From positions 1-23,580 of IMG/VR virus record IMGVR_UViG_3300044712_000319: 23,580 bases of DNA; one strand, 5' to 3'. The position numbers were made by a program, and so were the translations under genes. Of the stretch, positions 1 through 8,951 are shown in pieces. Within the stretch, counting starts at the first letter, position 1; each line of letters begins with the position of its first letter. The notes below the pieces were generated by a model. The model saw only the letters and a list, made by a program, of their open reading frames with translations. It had not been told where the DNA came from and ran no database searches. Origin of the DNA: a virus.

Positions 1-185
1 AGCTCTGCTGTACTTACACTTCCTCGGATAGCTTGTGGAAAAAGTGATTTTATAATAGCTGATACGCTATCTGCACACCCTAAATCATCTATTGCCATGT
101 CTAAAGGTGATGCATCTGTACCTAAAAATGACAATGCTTGTGCATATAATCGTACTCTATTTGTTTGGTCTTTTGTTGTTTTCAT
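1..185 (-). CDS. Partial lysis-region protein, possible endolysin (N-terminus only)
   Basis: The first 61 codons are present; the rest lies beyond the left edge. The start is ATG at 185-183, which overlaps the TGA stop of the upstream membrane-protein gene as ATGA, so the two are probably translationally coupled. The visible part is mostly helical. It holds one cysteine, Cys37, in the context LGCADSVSAI, following a Pro/Asp-rich stretch. A Gly-Cys-Ala/Ser at the head of a helix is how the nucleophile of papain-like peptidoglycan hydrolases (CHAP, NlpC/P60) is presented, and the place after a holin-like gene fits an endolysin. The matching His and third catalytic residue would lie outside the window, so the enzyme call is inference. 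Confidence 0.5.
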   Translation of the reverse strand, partial: MKTTKDQTNRVRLYAQALSFLGTDASPLDMAIDDLGCADSVSAIIKSLFPQAIRGSVSTAE

Positions 186-646
186 TGATTTAAAGTTAAT
201 TTAATACCTACCGAAGCTAATACTGCTGTTACTATGGAAACTGCTGACGTTATGACTAGCTTCCATGTTTCTGTCTTTGCCTTTATTTTTTCTACTTGCA
301 CCTCCGTATCTACTTCACACGCTTTACCTAGATTTGTTTTAAGTAGATTTATTTCACGCTCTGCAAATTCTTTATCTTTTTTTATTTCTTGTTTTACCCA
401 TTGTTGATGAGCTTCAAAAGCTCCATATATTTTAGAGTTCCAATGTACTTGTTCTGCAAGAGATTTGTTTACTCCATCAAGAATATCGTCATGTTTATTC
501 ACTCTACCGTTTGTTTTTATAGCCTGTTCATGGGTAGCTTTTATAGTCAAAGTATTCTCTGCCTGTTGTATCTTTATATCCCCTACATCTGTTTGTAGTT
601 TTACTATTGCATCATATAACTTTGTGAGGATAGTGTTTTCGTTCAT
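182..646 (-). CDS. Holin-like / coiled-coil membrane protein
   Basis: This 154-aa protein has a long charged helical region (about residues 5-125, coiled-coil type) and one hydrophobic segment near the C-terminus (about residues 129-148), followed by a short tail. A soluble coiled coil plus a single C-terminal membrane span resembles XhlA-type haemolysin/holin accessory proteins of phages, but I see no family-defining motif. It lies between a papain-fold enzyme gene and the start of a possible endolysin gene, so a lysis role is likely. Its TGA stop overlaps the next ATG. No Shine-Dalgarno sequence precedes the ATG at 646; the leader is ATTTTTAAC. It could instead be a membrane-anchored virion or superinfection protein. 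Confidence 0.55.
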   Translation of the reverse strand: MNENTILTKLYDAIVKLQTDVGDIKIQQAENTLTIKATHEQAIKTNGRVNKHDDILDGVNKSLAEQVHWNSKIYGAFEAHQQWVKQEIKKDKEFAEREINLLKTNLGKACEVDTEVQVEKIKAKTETWKLVITSAVSIVTAVLASVGIKLTLNQ

Positions 647-647
647 G

Positions 648-1124
648 TTAAAAATCTACATTATCCAGTAAAGTTTTAGGTGTAGCAAATCCTTTTTCCG
701 TCATCTTATAGTACGTTATAAAGTTTATAAGCTCAGAACATACATGAGCGTGGTTATCGTCTGCTATAAGTGGTACACCAAATAGCTTGTTGAGTAAAAA
801 TGCAACTATCTTCCGTCTATCATACGGCTTTCCTAGTTCTTCTAATACCTTTGAGATAGGCATAATAGGTGTATCAACTCGAATAATTGTGTAGTTTCTC
901 CACTCTTGGAGTCTGTTTATAACGACACCTACACCGTCTTGCGACTCAATAAATAGATTATGTCCGTATTTTCTACCTAGATACATTCCCACATGAGAGT
1001 ATGGAGAGCCGTCTATAATAGGTATAAGACGTGAAAACAAGGAAGAAGTAGGAGTGAAAAATATCAAATCTCCATACTGTGCATCTTTTATATCTTCAAT
1101 TTTAGTTGCTTTTATCTTCTGCAT
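648..1124 (-). CDS. Circularly permuted NlpC/P60-type (YiiX/YebB-like) papain-fold hydrolase
   Basis: This 158-aa protein shows the permuted papain-fold arrangement in which His comes before Cys. The N-terminal GDLIFF strand (residues 18-23) leads to His44 in YSHVGMYLG, Glu60 in FIESQDG, and Cys129 in HVCSELI at the start of a helix. These are the expected catalytic His, acidic residue and nucleophilic Cys of the YiiX/YebB/DUF830-like families, which cleave amide or ester bonds in peptidoglycan or lipids. There is no signal peptide. It lies in the lysis-type end of the operon, directly before the holin-like gene, so it may hydrolyse the cell wall or act in virion entry. Its start overlaps the 3' end of the upstream 44-aa gene by 23 nt. 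The fold is well supported; the substrate is not known. Confidence 0.8.
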   Translation of the reverse strand: MQKIKATKIEDIKDAQYGDLIFFTPTSSLFSRLIPIIDGSPYSHVGMYLGRKYGHNLFIESQDGVGVVINRLQEWRNYTIIRVDTPIMPISKVLEELGKPYDRRKIVAFLLNKLFGVPLIADDNHAHVCSELINFITYYKMTEKGFATPKTLLDNVDF

Positions 1125-1236
1125 GTGGAAGTTCTTTTAATATCTTATCAATCGCATCATAAATCTGTACTGGTACATTACCCTGATATACGAGCTTCAT
1201 AATTGTTTCGATTTGTGCTTGTGTGATAGTTTTCAT
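1102..1236 (-). CDS. Small 44-aa hypothetical protein of the lysis region
   Basis: The frame opens with ATG at 1236 (MKTITQAQIE) and ends with TAA at 1102. It is a single amphipathic-helix type protein (KLVYQGNVPVQIYDAIDKIL) with no membrane span. Small proteins of this look are common beside phage lysin genes, but I cannot assign a function. It overlaps the downstream hydrolase gene by 23 nt. No Shine-Dalgarno is seen; instead TATAAT lies exactly 6 nt before the ATG, which would give a leaderless transcript if it were a promoter, though no good -35 accompanies it. Confidence 0.65.
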   Translation of the reverse strand: MKTITQAQIETIMKLVYQGNVPVQIYDAIDKILKELPHAEDKSN

Positions 1237-1255
1237 AATATTATTATACAATATT

Positions 1256-1525
1256 TTATTCTGTAATGGTAGTTTCTACTTCTAAAGCACCAGTATTCAT
1301 AGCTTCTACTATTGCATCAAACATAGCTTTATCCTTTTCTCCAAAATATTTTTCAAGATATGGGAGAATAAGAAGTATATTAGCCTGTCTGTGAGCTTCA
1401 TTGAGTACTCGGATAATAGTTTCATTAACTGTTTCTTCGTCTAGTTTTAATTTACTAGCTATGTATGGAACAAAAGGTTTATTCTGTTCTGATATATGTT
1501 GAATTGTTGTTGTTGTGATTTTCAT
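1256..1525 (-). CDS. Hypothetical 89-aa helical protein after the tail fibre
   Basis: The protein is predicted mostly helical with a run of hydrophobic residues (ANILLILPYLEKYFG, about residues 48-62) too broken by charge to be a clear membrane span. The N-terminus has a Thr run (TTTTIQ). I recognise no family. It starts 3 nt downstream of the stop of the large fibre gene, so it is part of the same transcript. Small genes directly after phage fibres are sometimes fibre-assembly chaperones, but nothing in this sequence demonstrates that. The leader (ATTAAATTAATAT) has no Shine-Dalgarno. Confidence 0.7.
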   Translation of the reverse strand: MKITTTTIQHISEQNKPFVPYIASKLKLDEETVNETIIRVLNEAHRQANILLILPYLEKYFGEKDKAMFDAIVEAMNTGALEVETTITE

Positions 1526-1528
1526 ATA

Positions 1529-4500
1529 TTAATTTAATACTTTTAATAGCAAATTTGTAAGAGATATTGTGTTAGAAGTAGATGCAGAACTCCATTGAGC
1601 TGTTATAGTGAGAGCCTGTGAAGTTGTTGTGTTTATCGTGGTTGTTGTGGTATTTGCCATACTTCCTTTAGCACCAGAACCTTGTACTTCTTCATAATAT
1701 CCTTGTGCCATAAGTGTACCACTTGAACCAGTTGTTCTACATGTAATAATTCCATCAACAATAAATGATGCGTTTGTAACATTTCCACTTGGGACATTTC
1801 CTGTATCTAGGATAGTTGTAGAACCTAATTTAATTCTAATTCTCATATTTGGATTAGAAGCAGAAGATACAATACCAAATCCTGCAATTTGAATTGTCTT
1901 TCCTGCTACAAAGAAGTTTGCTGGAAGTGTAAGAGTTCCAACACCTGTACTTGTTACAGTAGTTTCTGTTGTTGTGTTCGTTACAGTTACTGTTGCTGTT
2001 TGAGTAAAGAGTGTAGTGTCCATTACTTGAGTAACTCCATTTACTCGAACACTTATTTCTTTTTGTGTACTATCATTCCAAATATCTCCGTCATTTGGAG
2101 AACTTGGAGAAGTACCACTTCTTAATCTAAAAGATGCTATTGACGTTGTAGAAGCTGGGGCATCTATAAATGCTGTAAGAGTAGTATTGCCTACACCGAA
2201 TCTTCCTGATGAATCAAATCTAGCTCTTTCAGTACCTCCTGTTGTGATAGCAAGAATATCTGCACTTGGAAAATAAATACCAGTGTTAGTATCACTTCTG
2301 CAAGATAAAGACGGAGTTCCAACTGCACCTGTTGAACCTCTCCACCACCCACCTACTGTAATTTCACCAGTATATGAACCTGCGTTTGTTTGGAATCTGA
2401 CTAATGTAGATGAATCTGAATGTGAAGAATGTCCAATCATCACAAGCCCTGCATCAGTTGCACGTGCTGGGTGAATCTGTACAGTTGTTGCGTGGTCTAT
2501 ACCAATAGATTGACCAAATCCAACTGTGTCCATATCTGAACGTGTGTTTATCAATGTTGAGTCACTTATACCTTTAACAATAAAATGACATGTAGATGAG
2601 TTTGTATTGTTAAATACATTAGTATTACCCAAAATAGTTGTAGGAGTAGCAGAGAGTGAGCTTGGTCGTATTTCAATTCTTGCACCTGTATATATTAAAG
2701 ACCCTGTTGATATTTCAACACCTAATCTTCCTTGATATGTTGCACCAACTGTACTACTTGTAGCTACACCGAATCCTATATCTGAAAAACGTGTACCTGT
2801 TGAAGCTGTGTTTATAACAGAAACAATAGGAATATCAGTTACAGAAGTATTAGCCTTATCAAATCTTGAAGCTGTTGGAACAATGGCGTTTGGTGTTACG
2901 GTGTTTCCACTTGACCATGTTCTTAATGAATCGTCATCGAAAGATGTAACACTTGTGAAGTCTAAAAATTGACTATACGTTACTCCGTCTGATGAACGCA
3001 AAACACGAACACGTGAAGAACCTGTCCATGATACTGTATTGTATTTTGTACCTCCTGTATTTGATGAACTTGTGACTACACCACTTGGAGAATAGATACC
3101 AAGCCCTGCATCAAAGTTAAATATTTTGTAGTATCTAACTTGGTTAGAACCAGTCCAGCCGTATGAGTTTGGAGTAACTGTTGTACCGCTTATCCATGAA
3201 GTATATCCAATGTCATAAAAAACATACGAGCCTATTGTTTGACCATATGTTGATGTATTTGTTTCTATAATCTTTGCACCAATACTTCCTGACCATGTAT
3301 GTTTGATTATGTAATAATCAGAAGTTGTAATGTTTACTGAATATGTTGTAGGTGTAGCACCATACACAGTCACACCAGATGGTGATAAGCCCTGTGCATA
3401 AATACTAAAGTTATATGTAGTACCTGTACCTGAATATGTTTGTCCCCAACGAGCTTCGGCACTTGTATCGTTTGATAGTGATGTGAATGTATACGGACCT
3501 GTTGTGTTTCCAACATATTGATAGTACCAAGTAGAACCACCATCTTGTGATATTCTAACGATAGCATTTGTAGCATTTCCGTTATCAGTCCATGATATTT
3601 CTGCATCATATGTACCTAGTCCAGTATCGTCAAAAGAACCAGTAGTGGGAGAACCAGAAACATAATCAGTTCCAGAAATTGTCTTAACAGAATCTACTTC
3701 TAAAAGAATAGTCGTTGAAACTTCAGTTAATCCACCAGAACCAACATTTGTTGCCTGTGCCGAACCACCTGAAAACGCTGTTGGTGCTGTCACGGAATTT
3801 GTATAGAAAGTTCCCCAACTTGTTGTAGGGTCTGAACCTGACATATTTGTAAATGTTTCGGTTAGAGTAGGGTATACGTTAAGTGGATTAAACGAAGAAC
3901 CATCTGTTGAATACTCAACAAAATACTGTGGAGTTTCTCCAGATATTGATACTGAACCCCAACTTACTTGTATGTCATAAGTAAGAGAGTCATTCGGGTC
4001 GATTAAACTAATTTCTTCATAATATTGAGATTTATAGTATGTAGAAACACTCGGTACATATATACATGGGTGTATTCTAAAATAATACGTATTTCCAGTT
4101 GCCGTTATAGCTGTACCTGAGCCACCATTAACAAAACTTATCGAACCACCACTTCCTGCTGATGGTTCTGCAATAGCTGTGGCTGTACCACCAGATACCG
4201 TGGCAATACTTTCTGCACTTTGCACTGTACTTGCTGATGTTACTTCGGCAATAGTTGAGCCTGTACTAGATACAGCGTGAACTGGTGCTTGTGGGCTAGT
4301 AGCTTGGACACCAAGTCTATCGTTTGCTTTATCAAATACGAGATTAGGGTCATCTTCTAAAGTGTTTGAATCAAGAGCAAAAGGGATACGAGTAGCTGTA
4401 AGTGTACCGTCAATTCCTCCTGATAGCGTTTCTATCTTGTCATACAAAGCATTTTTAGTAGGTACCTCCATAGAACCGTTCCACCCTGCACCATAGGCTT

Positions 4501-5272
4501 CATCAGGTACACTAATATCATTTGTAGTAGTAGCCCCTGCATTAGTTACCTCTTGTAATGTTGGAGTAGTAGGAGCAATACCATCAAGGTTAATAGTCCA
4601 TGAAGCATATGTTCCTGAACCTGTTTTGTGCTGAATATCTACCACAAGAGTTGTACCTGAATAAGAATTAACCTGACCATGCATATGGTTAGAAGCATCG
4701 TATACTATTGATACATCTTGTAAAATTGTATAAGCGAGTCCTGCATCAACTGTAAATGAGAGAGTGCCTGTTGGTACAATAGTGTGAGAGGTTGTAGATG
4801 TTGTTTTGTATCTGTCTGATAGTGAAGATACGATAGGATTTTGAGGGTCTGTGCTGTCTACAGATACGTTTGTTCCTGCTACTACTGATTGAATACCACC
4901 TGAACTTCCACCGCCACTATAATAGTTCTTAACTTCTTTTGGTTGCCTTGCAAGTTTAGATATTTCATCATAGTCTTCAAGTCCTTTAATTGCATCAATA
5001 TTAAGACGTTCATTTCCTTGTAAAAGTTCAAGAGAATCTCTAATCGGTTGCCCTAATTTTGGAATATCTAGTTCTATCTGCTCGATAGTAGGGATAGACG
5101 GTTTAATCTTCTCTAAAGCGATTGTAGAGGCTTCTAGGGCTATATTTTCTACATCTACAACTGCATCTTTTCCGTCTTTACCGTCTTTTCCATCAACACC
5201 ATTTTTAATATTGAGCTTTTTTCTCAATTCCTCTGCTTTTATGTCTACTTTGATATTGAGCTTTTTTGGCAT
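1529..5272 (-). CDS. Large multidomain tail fibre with collagen-like and FN3-like parts
   Basis: At 1247 aa this is the largest gene and the likely host-binding fibre. Residues 1-24 carry a KKLNIK repeat; residues 25-36 are four collagen-type triplets (GVD then GKD three times); a helical stalk follows to about 115, then a SGGGSSGG hinge (119-126). The middle (roughly 480-850) is a chain of beta-rich, fibronectin-III-like modules; two end with the same WxSGxTVTPN motif near residues 689 and 783. Around 985-1025 is the familiar fibre motif DTNTGIYFPS followed by TTGGTERARFDSSGRFGVG. The C-terminus is Thr/Ser-rich and beta-type, without an obvious S74 peptidase chaperone. Its ATG shares one base with the stop of the upstream coiled-coil gene (TAATG). 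The fibre role is well supported; the receptor is unknown. Confidence 0.88.
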   Translation of the reverse strand: MPKKLNIKVDIKAEELRKKLNIKNGVDGKDGKDGKDAVVDVENIALEASTIALEKIKPSIPTIEQIELDIPKLGQPIRDSLELLQGNERLNIDAIKGLEDYDEISKLARQPKEVKNYYSGGGSSGGIQSVVAGTNVSVDSTDPQNPIVSSLSDRYKTTSTTSHTIVPTGTLSFTVDAGLAYTILQDVSIVYDASNHMHGQVNSYSGTTLVVDIQHKTGSGTYASWTINLDGIAPTTPTLQEVTNAGATTTNDISVPDEAYGAGWNGSMEVPTKNALYDKIETLSGGIDGTLTATRIPFALDSNTLEDDPNLVFDKANDRLGVQATSPQAPVHAVSSTGSTIAEVTSASTVQSAESIATVSGGTATAIAEPSAGSGGSISFVNGGSGTAITATGNTYYFRIHPCIYVPSVSTYYKSQYYEEISLIDPNDSLTYDIQVSWGSVSISGETPQYFVEYSTDGSSFNPLNVYPTLTETFTNMSGSDPTTSWGTFYTNSVTAPTAFSGGSAQATNVGSGGLTEVSTTILLEVDSVKTISGTDYVSGSPTTGSFDDTGLGTYDAEISWTDNGNATNAIVRISQDGGSTWYYQYVGNTTGPYTFTSLSNDTSAEARWGQTYSGTGTTYNFSIYAQGLSPSGVTVYGATPTTYSVNITTSDYYIIKHTWSGSIGAKIIETNTSTYGQTIGSYVFYDIGYTSWISGTTVTPNSYGWTGSNQVRYYKIFNFDAGLGIYSPSGVVTSSSNTGGTKYNTVSWTGSSRVRVLRSSDGVTYSQFLDFTSVTSFDDDSLRTWSSGNTVTPNAIVPTASRFDKANTSVTDIPIVSVINTASTGTRFSDIGFGVATSSTVGATYQGRLGVEISTGSLIYTGARIEIRPSSLSATPTTILGNTNVFNNTNSSTCHFIVKGISDSTLINTRSDMDTVGFGQSIGIDHATTVQIHPARATDAGLVMIGHSSHSDSSTLVRFQTNAGSYTGEITVGGWWRGSTGAVGTPSLSCRSDTNTGIYFPSADILAITTGGTERARFDSSGRFGVGNTTLTAFIDAPASTTSIASFRLRSGTSPSSPNDGDIWNDSTQKEISVRVNGVTQVMDTTLFTQTATVTVTNTTTETTVTSTGVGTLTLPANFFVAGKTIQIAGFGIVSSASNPNMRIRIKLGSTTILDTGNVPSGNVTNASFIVDGIITCRTTGSSGTLMAQGYYEEVQGSGAKGSMANTTTTTINTTTSQALTITAQWSSASTSNTISLTNLLLKVLN

Positions 5273-5580
5273 TAGATTATATTAAGTGTTACTGTTATAT
5301 TTTGTTCTTCTTCTACTTTTTCTTTTAAATTGTTTAGCTCGTCTGAATAGTCTTTAGGTACAGGTATTTGTATACTTTCTATCTTATTTTCTATTGAAAC
5401 AAGCCTTTCTTCTATATTTGTGTTTATGTCGGTTAGGCTACTTTCAATATTATATTTTAATTCTTCGACTTTATCTTCAACTTCGTCTATTGAGTCCAAC
5501 AGAGTTATACTAGCAGAGATAGGTTCTACCATTTTCTCTAACTTCTCTAGTTTTTTTAGTTGTTTTTCTGTTGGTTGCAT
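5272..5580 (-). CDS. Coiled-coil protein upstream of the tail fibre
   Basis: This 102-aa protein is almost entirely heptad-like charged helix (KLEKLEKMVEPI, VEDKVEELKYNIESS, RLVSIENKIESI), with a short beta-type end (NITVTLNII). There is no membrane span or enzyme motif. It is coupled to the 1247-aa fibre by a one-base stop/start overlap, and both have helical stalk-type sequence near their junction, so it may be a fibre connector or an adaptor that fixes the fibre to the tail. That role is inference from position. The leader ATAAAAAAATAAAC lacks a Shine-Dalgarno. Confidence 0.72.
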   Translation of the reverse strand: MQPTEKQLKKLEKLEKMVEPISASITLLDSIDEVEDKVEELKYNIESSLTDINTNIEERLVSIENKIESIQIPVPKDYSDELNNLKEKVEEEQNITVTLNII

Positions 5581-5582
5581 GT

Positions 5583-7319
5583 TTATTTTTTTATAAACTT
5601 TTTAACTCTTTCTTGTGGTGTGCCTACTATCTTTTCTTCAACCTTTCCTAATATTCTATTCACAGCACCTGACTTACCCTCTCTGATAACATCAAGTAGC
5701 GATAATCCTTGATAATCTCCCACACTCTCCATAGCTGTCAGTGCTAAATCACCCTCTTTAATTGCATCATATCCTGTAACCTCTTTGAGCTTAGTTAAGA
5801 ATTGTCTAGCCCCTGCATCAGAGTTTGATTGAATTGCACGTTTAACAGTTGCGGAGCCTTTTATCCTCTGACCTAAAGCACCCTCCTTACCCATAAGCAT
5901 ATCTCCAATTTCTTGTAGTTTTACATATTCTGAATATTTCTGACGGAGATTTCTGTAAATCTTATCTTTTGAAGCCACCGCATCTACTGTTTCGTTTTTA
6001 ATTGTATTTACTGCTTTTTCTATTTGACTATTTACGGTCGCATTTTCTTTAAAGTTTCCAAAAGCATCCCTAGCATCCCTTAAATATTTCTGCCAACTTC
6101 TTATAAAACTGTTTCTTTCTTGTACTGTCAATCCATTCTCTATCAACTTGTCAAAATCAGTAACAAGTTTACTTACAAGTTCCTCTCCATTTCCTTTTAC
6201 TCCATATTTAGGGTCATTTGCTAATTCAACAATATCTACAAATGATTTGTAAGTGCTATCTTTAATTGGTACAACTTCTTGTGCATACTTTTGTTCGATT
6301 GTTCCCATTTTTTGCCCAACTACTTGACGTTTTTTATCTGCAAATTGTAGAGCCTTATCAGTTCTATTACCTACTATTTCTACTGGACTACCACCTGCAA
6401 CACTTCTATCTTTAGCAAACTTTTCTGCTTGTTTTGTAAATGTATTATAGCTCTTTTCCGTAGAAACTTTTAATCTTGTATTCTCATTCGGAGTGAGTTC
6501 TGACAGTTTTTTCATCTGACCTCCTACTGATACTACAATATCTTGTCCTGTACCTTTCAATGCTTCTTGTGGGTTAAGGGATACTTTTACAGCTTCTGAT
6601 ACTTCTGGTTGAGCAAATCTTGATGCTGTTTCTTTAATTCTTTCTGTTGCCCTACCAGTTACATTTTTAATACCTTTACCTAGTGCAACTGTACTAGCTA
6701 GTCCAGCACCTAAGGTAGCTCCTGATAATGCCCCAATTCCAGTTGATATTAGTGTATCTTCTAGAACTGTTGTCATGTCATTTCCTTTTCCGACTGATTC
6801 ACCGAACCCATATAAAGCCCCACCAGTAGCACCTGTTGTAGCACCTTGAACACCTGCTTTTGTTATTTGACCTTTAATACCTGAACTTAATACATTTGCT
6901 AGTTTCCCTCCTGATGTAAGATATGATGTGGTTTTAAAAGCATCTCCTACAATCTGTTTAGCTCCCTCTACACCACCTTTTTGCCCCTCAATATTTATAT
7001 TCCCTGTAAAACTTGGTACAGTTACGTCTTGCTGTGATGCTTTTGTAACTGCTTCTTTAGATATTCCAAACGCTGGTGCTATTGCTGTACCTAAAGCTTG
7101 TCCTAATCTCATAGCTGGTTTAACCACTAGAGTTTTTAGTGGGTCATTTACGATATTAGAAAGCATATTAGGTTCTTTTACAGGTATAAACTGATTCAAT
7201 CCTGCACTTTGTAACTCTGTGTTCATTTTCCCACTTTCAATTCTCTTTCTAAGTTCACTAGCAAAAACACTATCTGGATTTTGTTTTGCGTATTCTATTG
7301 CTTGTTTAATATCTGCCAT
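5583..7319 (-). CDS. Putative internal virion / DNA-ejection protein with glycine-rich membrane-active region
   Basis: This 578-aa protein starts with a short helical domain (ADIKQAIEYAKQNPDSVFAS). Residues about 140-215 are rich in Gly, Ala, Thr and Ser with zipper-like spacing (GATTGATGGALYGFG, then STGIGALSGATLGAG), a type of sequence that inserts into membranes. The remaining C-terminal part is charged and helical. No enzyme motif is visible. Long helical proteins with glycine-zipper segments, encoded between tail and fibre genes of short-tailed phages, are often internal proteins ejected into the host envelope to form a channel. This fits the position next to the 541-aa protein. The call rests on composition and context, not on a recognised family. 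Confidence 0.65.
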   Translation of the reverse strand: MADIKQAIEYAKQNPDSVFASELRKRIESGKMNTELQSAGLNQFIPVKEPNMLSNIVNDPLKTLVVKPAMRLGQALGTAIAPAFGISKEAVTKASQQDVTVPSFTGNINIEGQKGGVEGAKQIVGDAFKTTSYLTSGGKLANVLSSGIKGQITKAGVQGATTGATGGALYGFGESVGKGNDMTTVLEDTLISTGIGALSGATLGAGLASTVALGKGIKNVTGRATERIKETASRFAQPEVSEAVKVSLNPQEALKGTGQDIVVSVGGQMKKLSELTPNENTRLKVSTEKSYNTFTKQAEKFAKDRSVAGGSPVEIVGNRTDKALQFADKKRQVVGQKMGTIEQKYAQEVVPIKDSTYKSFVDIVELANDPKYGVKGNGEELVSKLVTDFDKLIENGLTVQERNSFIRSWQKYLRDARDAFGNFKENATVNSQIEKAVNTIKNETVDAVASKDKIYRNLRQKYSEYVKLQEIGDMLMGKEGALGQRIKGSATVKRAIQSNSDAGARQFLTKLKEVTGYDAIKEGDLALTAMESVGDYQGLSLLDVIREGKSGAVNRILGKVEEKIVGTPQERVKKFIKK

Positions 7320-7324
7320 AATAT

Positions 7325-8950
7325 TTATCGATTAAAAAACTGTTCGTTAGTAAATGCTTGTGTTGAACCAGACATACTTTCATTGTTTATAGAATTTAAA
7401 AATTCTTCATTAGAAGCTTGTGAAAGCTTTTTCTTTTCCGCAATCAGTCTACCTGTCTGTATAATCTCTTGACCCTCGACTGAATTTGCATAAGTAGTAT
7501 TTGATAGCTGGTTTACATCTCTTTCAACATTATTGATTACATTCTGAATAGTAGTATCAATTCCTGAAATTCTTCCTGCTTTTAATCCCCACACGCTCGG
7601 TTTAGGAATACCTAGAGATACAAGTTTCTCTACACCATTATCTAGAGTACCGAGCTGATAATAATCTTTAACTGCACCTACTACTGCTTGATATGATGCA
7701 CCCAAAGCACCTGAACCCTTACCAAATACCTCACCTGTACCATATTTCTCTATCGCATCTTTGTATTCTTGTAGAGCTGATGCAAATTTAGCTCCGTCAT
7801 TTATTCCTTTTGCCTGTGGTGTTGAATTTAGACGAGCATTATCTTCTGCACTTAATCTATATGCACCTGTTTCGTTTGCTAGTTTAGTGGCTTCTGCTCG
7901 TAGTTTGTCTATCTGTAAGTTTTTAACTTCTCTATCCAAAGCACCAATATACTTTCCACCTGCTGTATATGCACTCGAAATATCTTTAGCACCTTGAATA
8001 GCTGAAATAACGGCAGTATCTCTACCACCTCCGTTATTTACTACTTCAAGTATTGCCTTTGCTTTAGCTTCTTCCAACGCTTTAACATCTTCTTTTTGTT
8101 TATTCAATGAAGTTACAATAAGATTCAATCTTTGCTGTTGCTCTTGTGTAAGAGCGTCTACGTTATCTTTTCCAAAAGTAGTGAAATATTGAATTTGATT
8201 TTCAATAGGAGCAAGGGCTAGTTTAACTTTCCTCTCTGCATCTGATTGTATAGCTGATATATTTCCTTGTGATGCACTTTGTCTAATTGCAAGGTCTGCA
8301 AGTCGTCTGCCGAAAGTATCTTGGATAGCACCAATCTCGACAGCTCTTTGAGCTTGACTCATAGGTGTGTTACGTATTCTGTCTTGTTCTGCTCTGAGTT
8401 GAATATTAGTATTTGCAATTTCTGTATTCACTTCTCTGAGAGCTTTTTGTTCATCTGCAATACCAGCCTGTTCTTCTAAAGCTGTCTGACTTGCTTGTGT
8501 CTGACCTCTTTGTGTAAATAGATTTTTAACTGTATCTGCTAAAGTCTTTCTTGCTTCTTGTGCCTGTGTTCCGACTGAACCCTGCAACATGTCTGCTTCT
8601 TGTTTAGCAATATCTAATTGTGTTTGTGTTCTTGTAACAATATCTGTTGTGTCTGGTGTTTGTGTCTGAACATTCGGTACTTTTACTAAAGGCTGATTAG
8701 AAGTCAATGAAGATGCTGATATAGCAGTTGCTGGTGGTATACCTGCCTTTTGGTACTGATTATAGTCTTCCATTGTAAAATTCAATGTAGGATTTGCCTT
8801 TTTGAATGAAGCTAAATCTTCTTTTGGAATTAGACTAGATGCGTCTGCACTTGGAGTAGGGTCGTTAAAATAGATAGGATTATCTGGTGTACCTCCTATA
8901 CGATTATATTTTATTGTTTCACCTGTTACTTTGTTTGTTGTTTCGTTCAT
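7325..8950 (-). CDS. Putative internal virion protein, long coiled coil
   Basis: This 541-aa protein has a Pro/Asn-rich disordered N-terminus (1-95), then a very Gln/Ala/Glu-rich helical region (about 100-360) such as QTQLDIAKQEADMLQ and RAVEIGAIQDTFGRRLADLA, and a mixed C-terminal part. No transmembrane span or catalytic motif is visible. Automated annotation would probably misname it as an SbcC-like or chromosome-segregation protein because of the coiled coil. It sits between a beta-rich tail protein and the glycine-zipper protein, where short-tailed phages encode ejection proteins. A tape measure is the alternative, but no tail-tube or tail-chaperone genes accompany it. Confidence 0.65.
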   Translation of the reverse strand: MNETTNKVTGETIKYNRIGGTPDNPIYFNDPTPSADASSLIPKEDLASFKKANPTLNFTMEDYNQYQKAGIPPATAISASSLTSNQPLVKVPNVQTQTPDTTDIVTRTQTQLDIAKQEADMLQGSVGTQAQEARKTLADTVKNLFTQRGQTQASQTALEEQAGIADEQKALREVNTEIANTNIQLRAEQDRIRNTPMSQAQRAVEIGAIQDTFGRRLADLAIRQSASQGNISAIQSDAERKVKLALAPIENQIQYFTTFGKDNVDALTQEQQQRLNLIVTSLNKQKEDVKALEEAKAKAILEVVNNGGGRDTAVISAIQGAKDISSAYTAGGKYIGALDREVKNLQIDKLRAEATKLANETGAYRLSAEDNARLNSTPQAKGINDGAKFASALQEYKDAIEKYGTGEVFGKGSGALGASYQAVVGAVKDYYQLGTLDNGVEKLVSLGIPKPSVWGLKAGRISGIDTTIQNVINNVERDVNQLSNTTYANSVEGQEIIQTGRLIAEKKKLSQASNEEFLNSINNESMSGSTQAFTNEQFFNR

Positions 8951-8951
8951 C

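Noticed and set aside
1237-1260. TATAAT before the 44-aa lysis-region gene as a full promoter
   Set aside because: The -10 is perfect but no acceptable -35 lies 16-18 nt upstream and there is no proper TGn extension. In such AT-rich DNA one TATAAT alone is weak evidence, so it is only mentioned in a finding.
3370-3609. Alternative minus-strand frame of 79 codons inside the large fibre gene
   Set aside because: Fully contained in the fibre frame, with His/Gln-rich unnatural composition and no support of its own.
7410-7438. Terminator-like AAGCT hairpin followed by T-rich sequence on the plus strand
   Set aside because: It lies inside the 541-aa coding region on the minus strand, the stem is only about 5 bp, and nothing is transcribed toward it on the plus strand.
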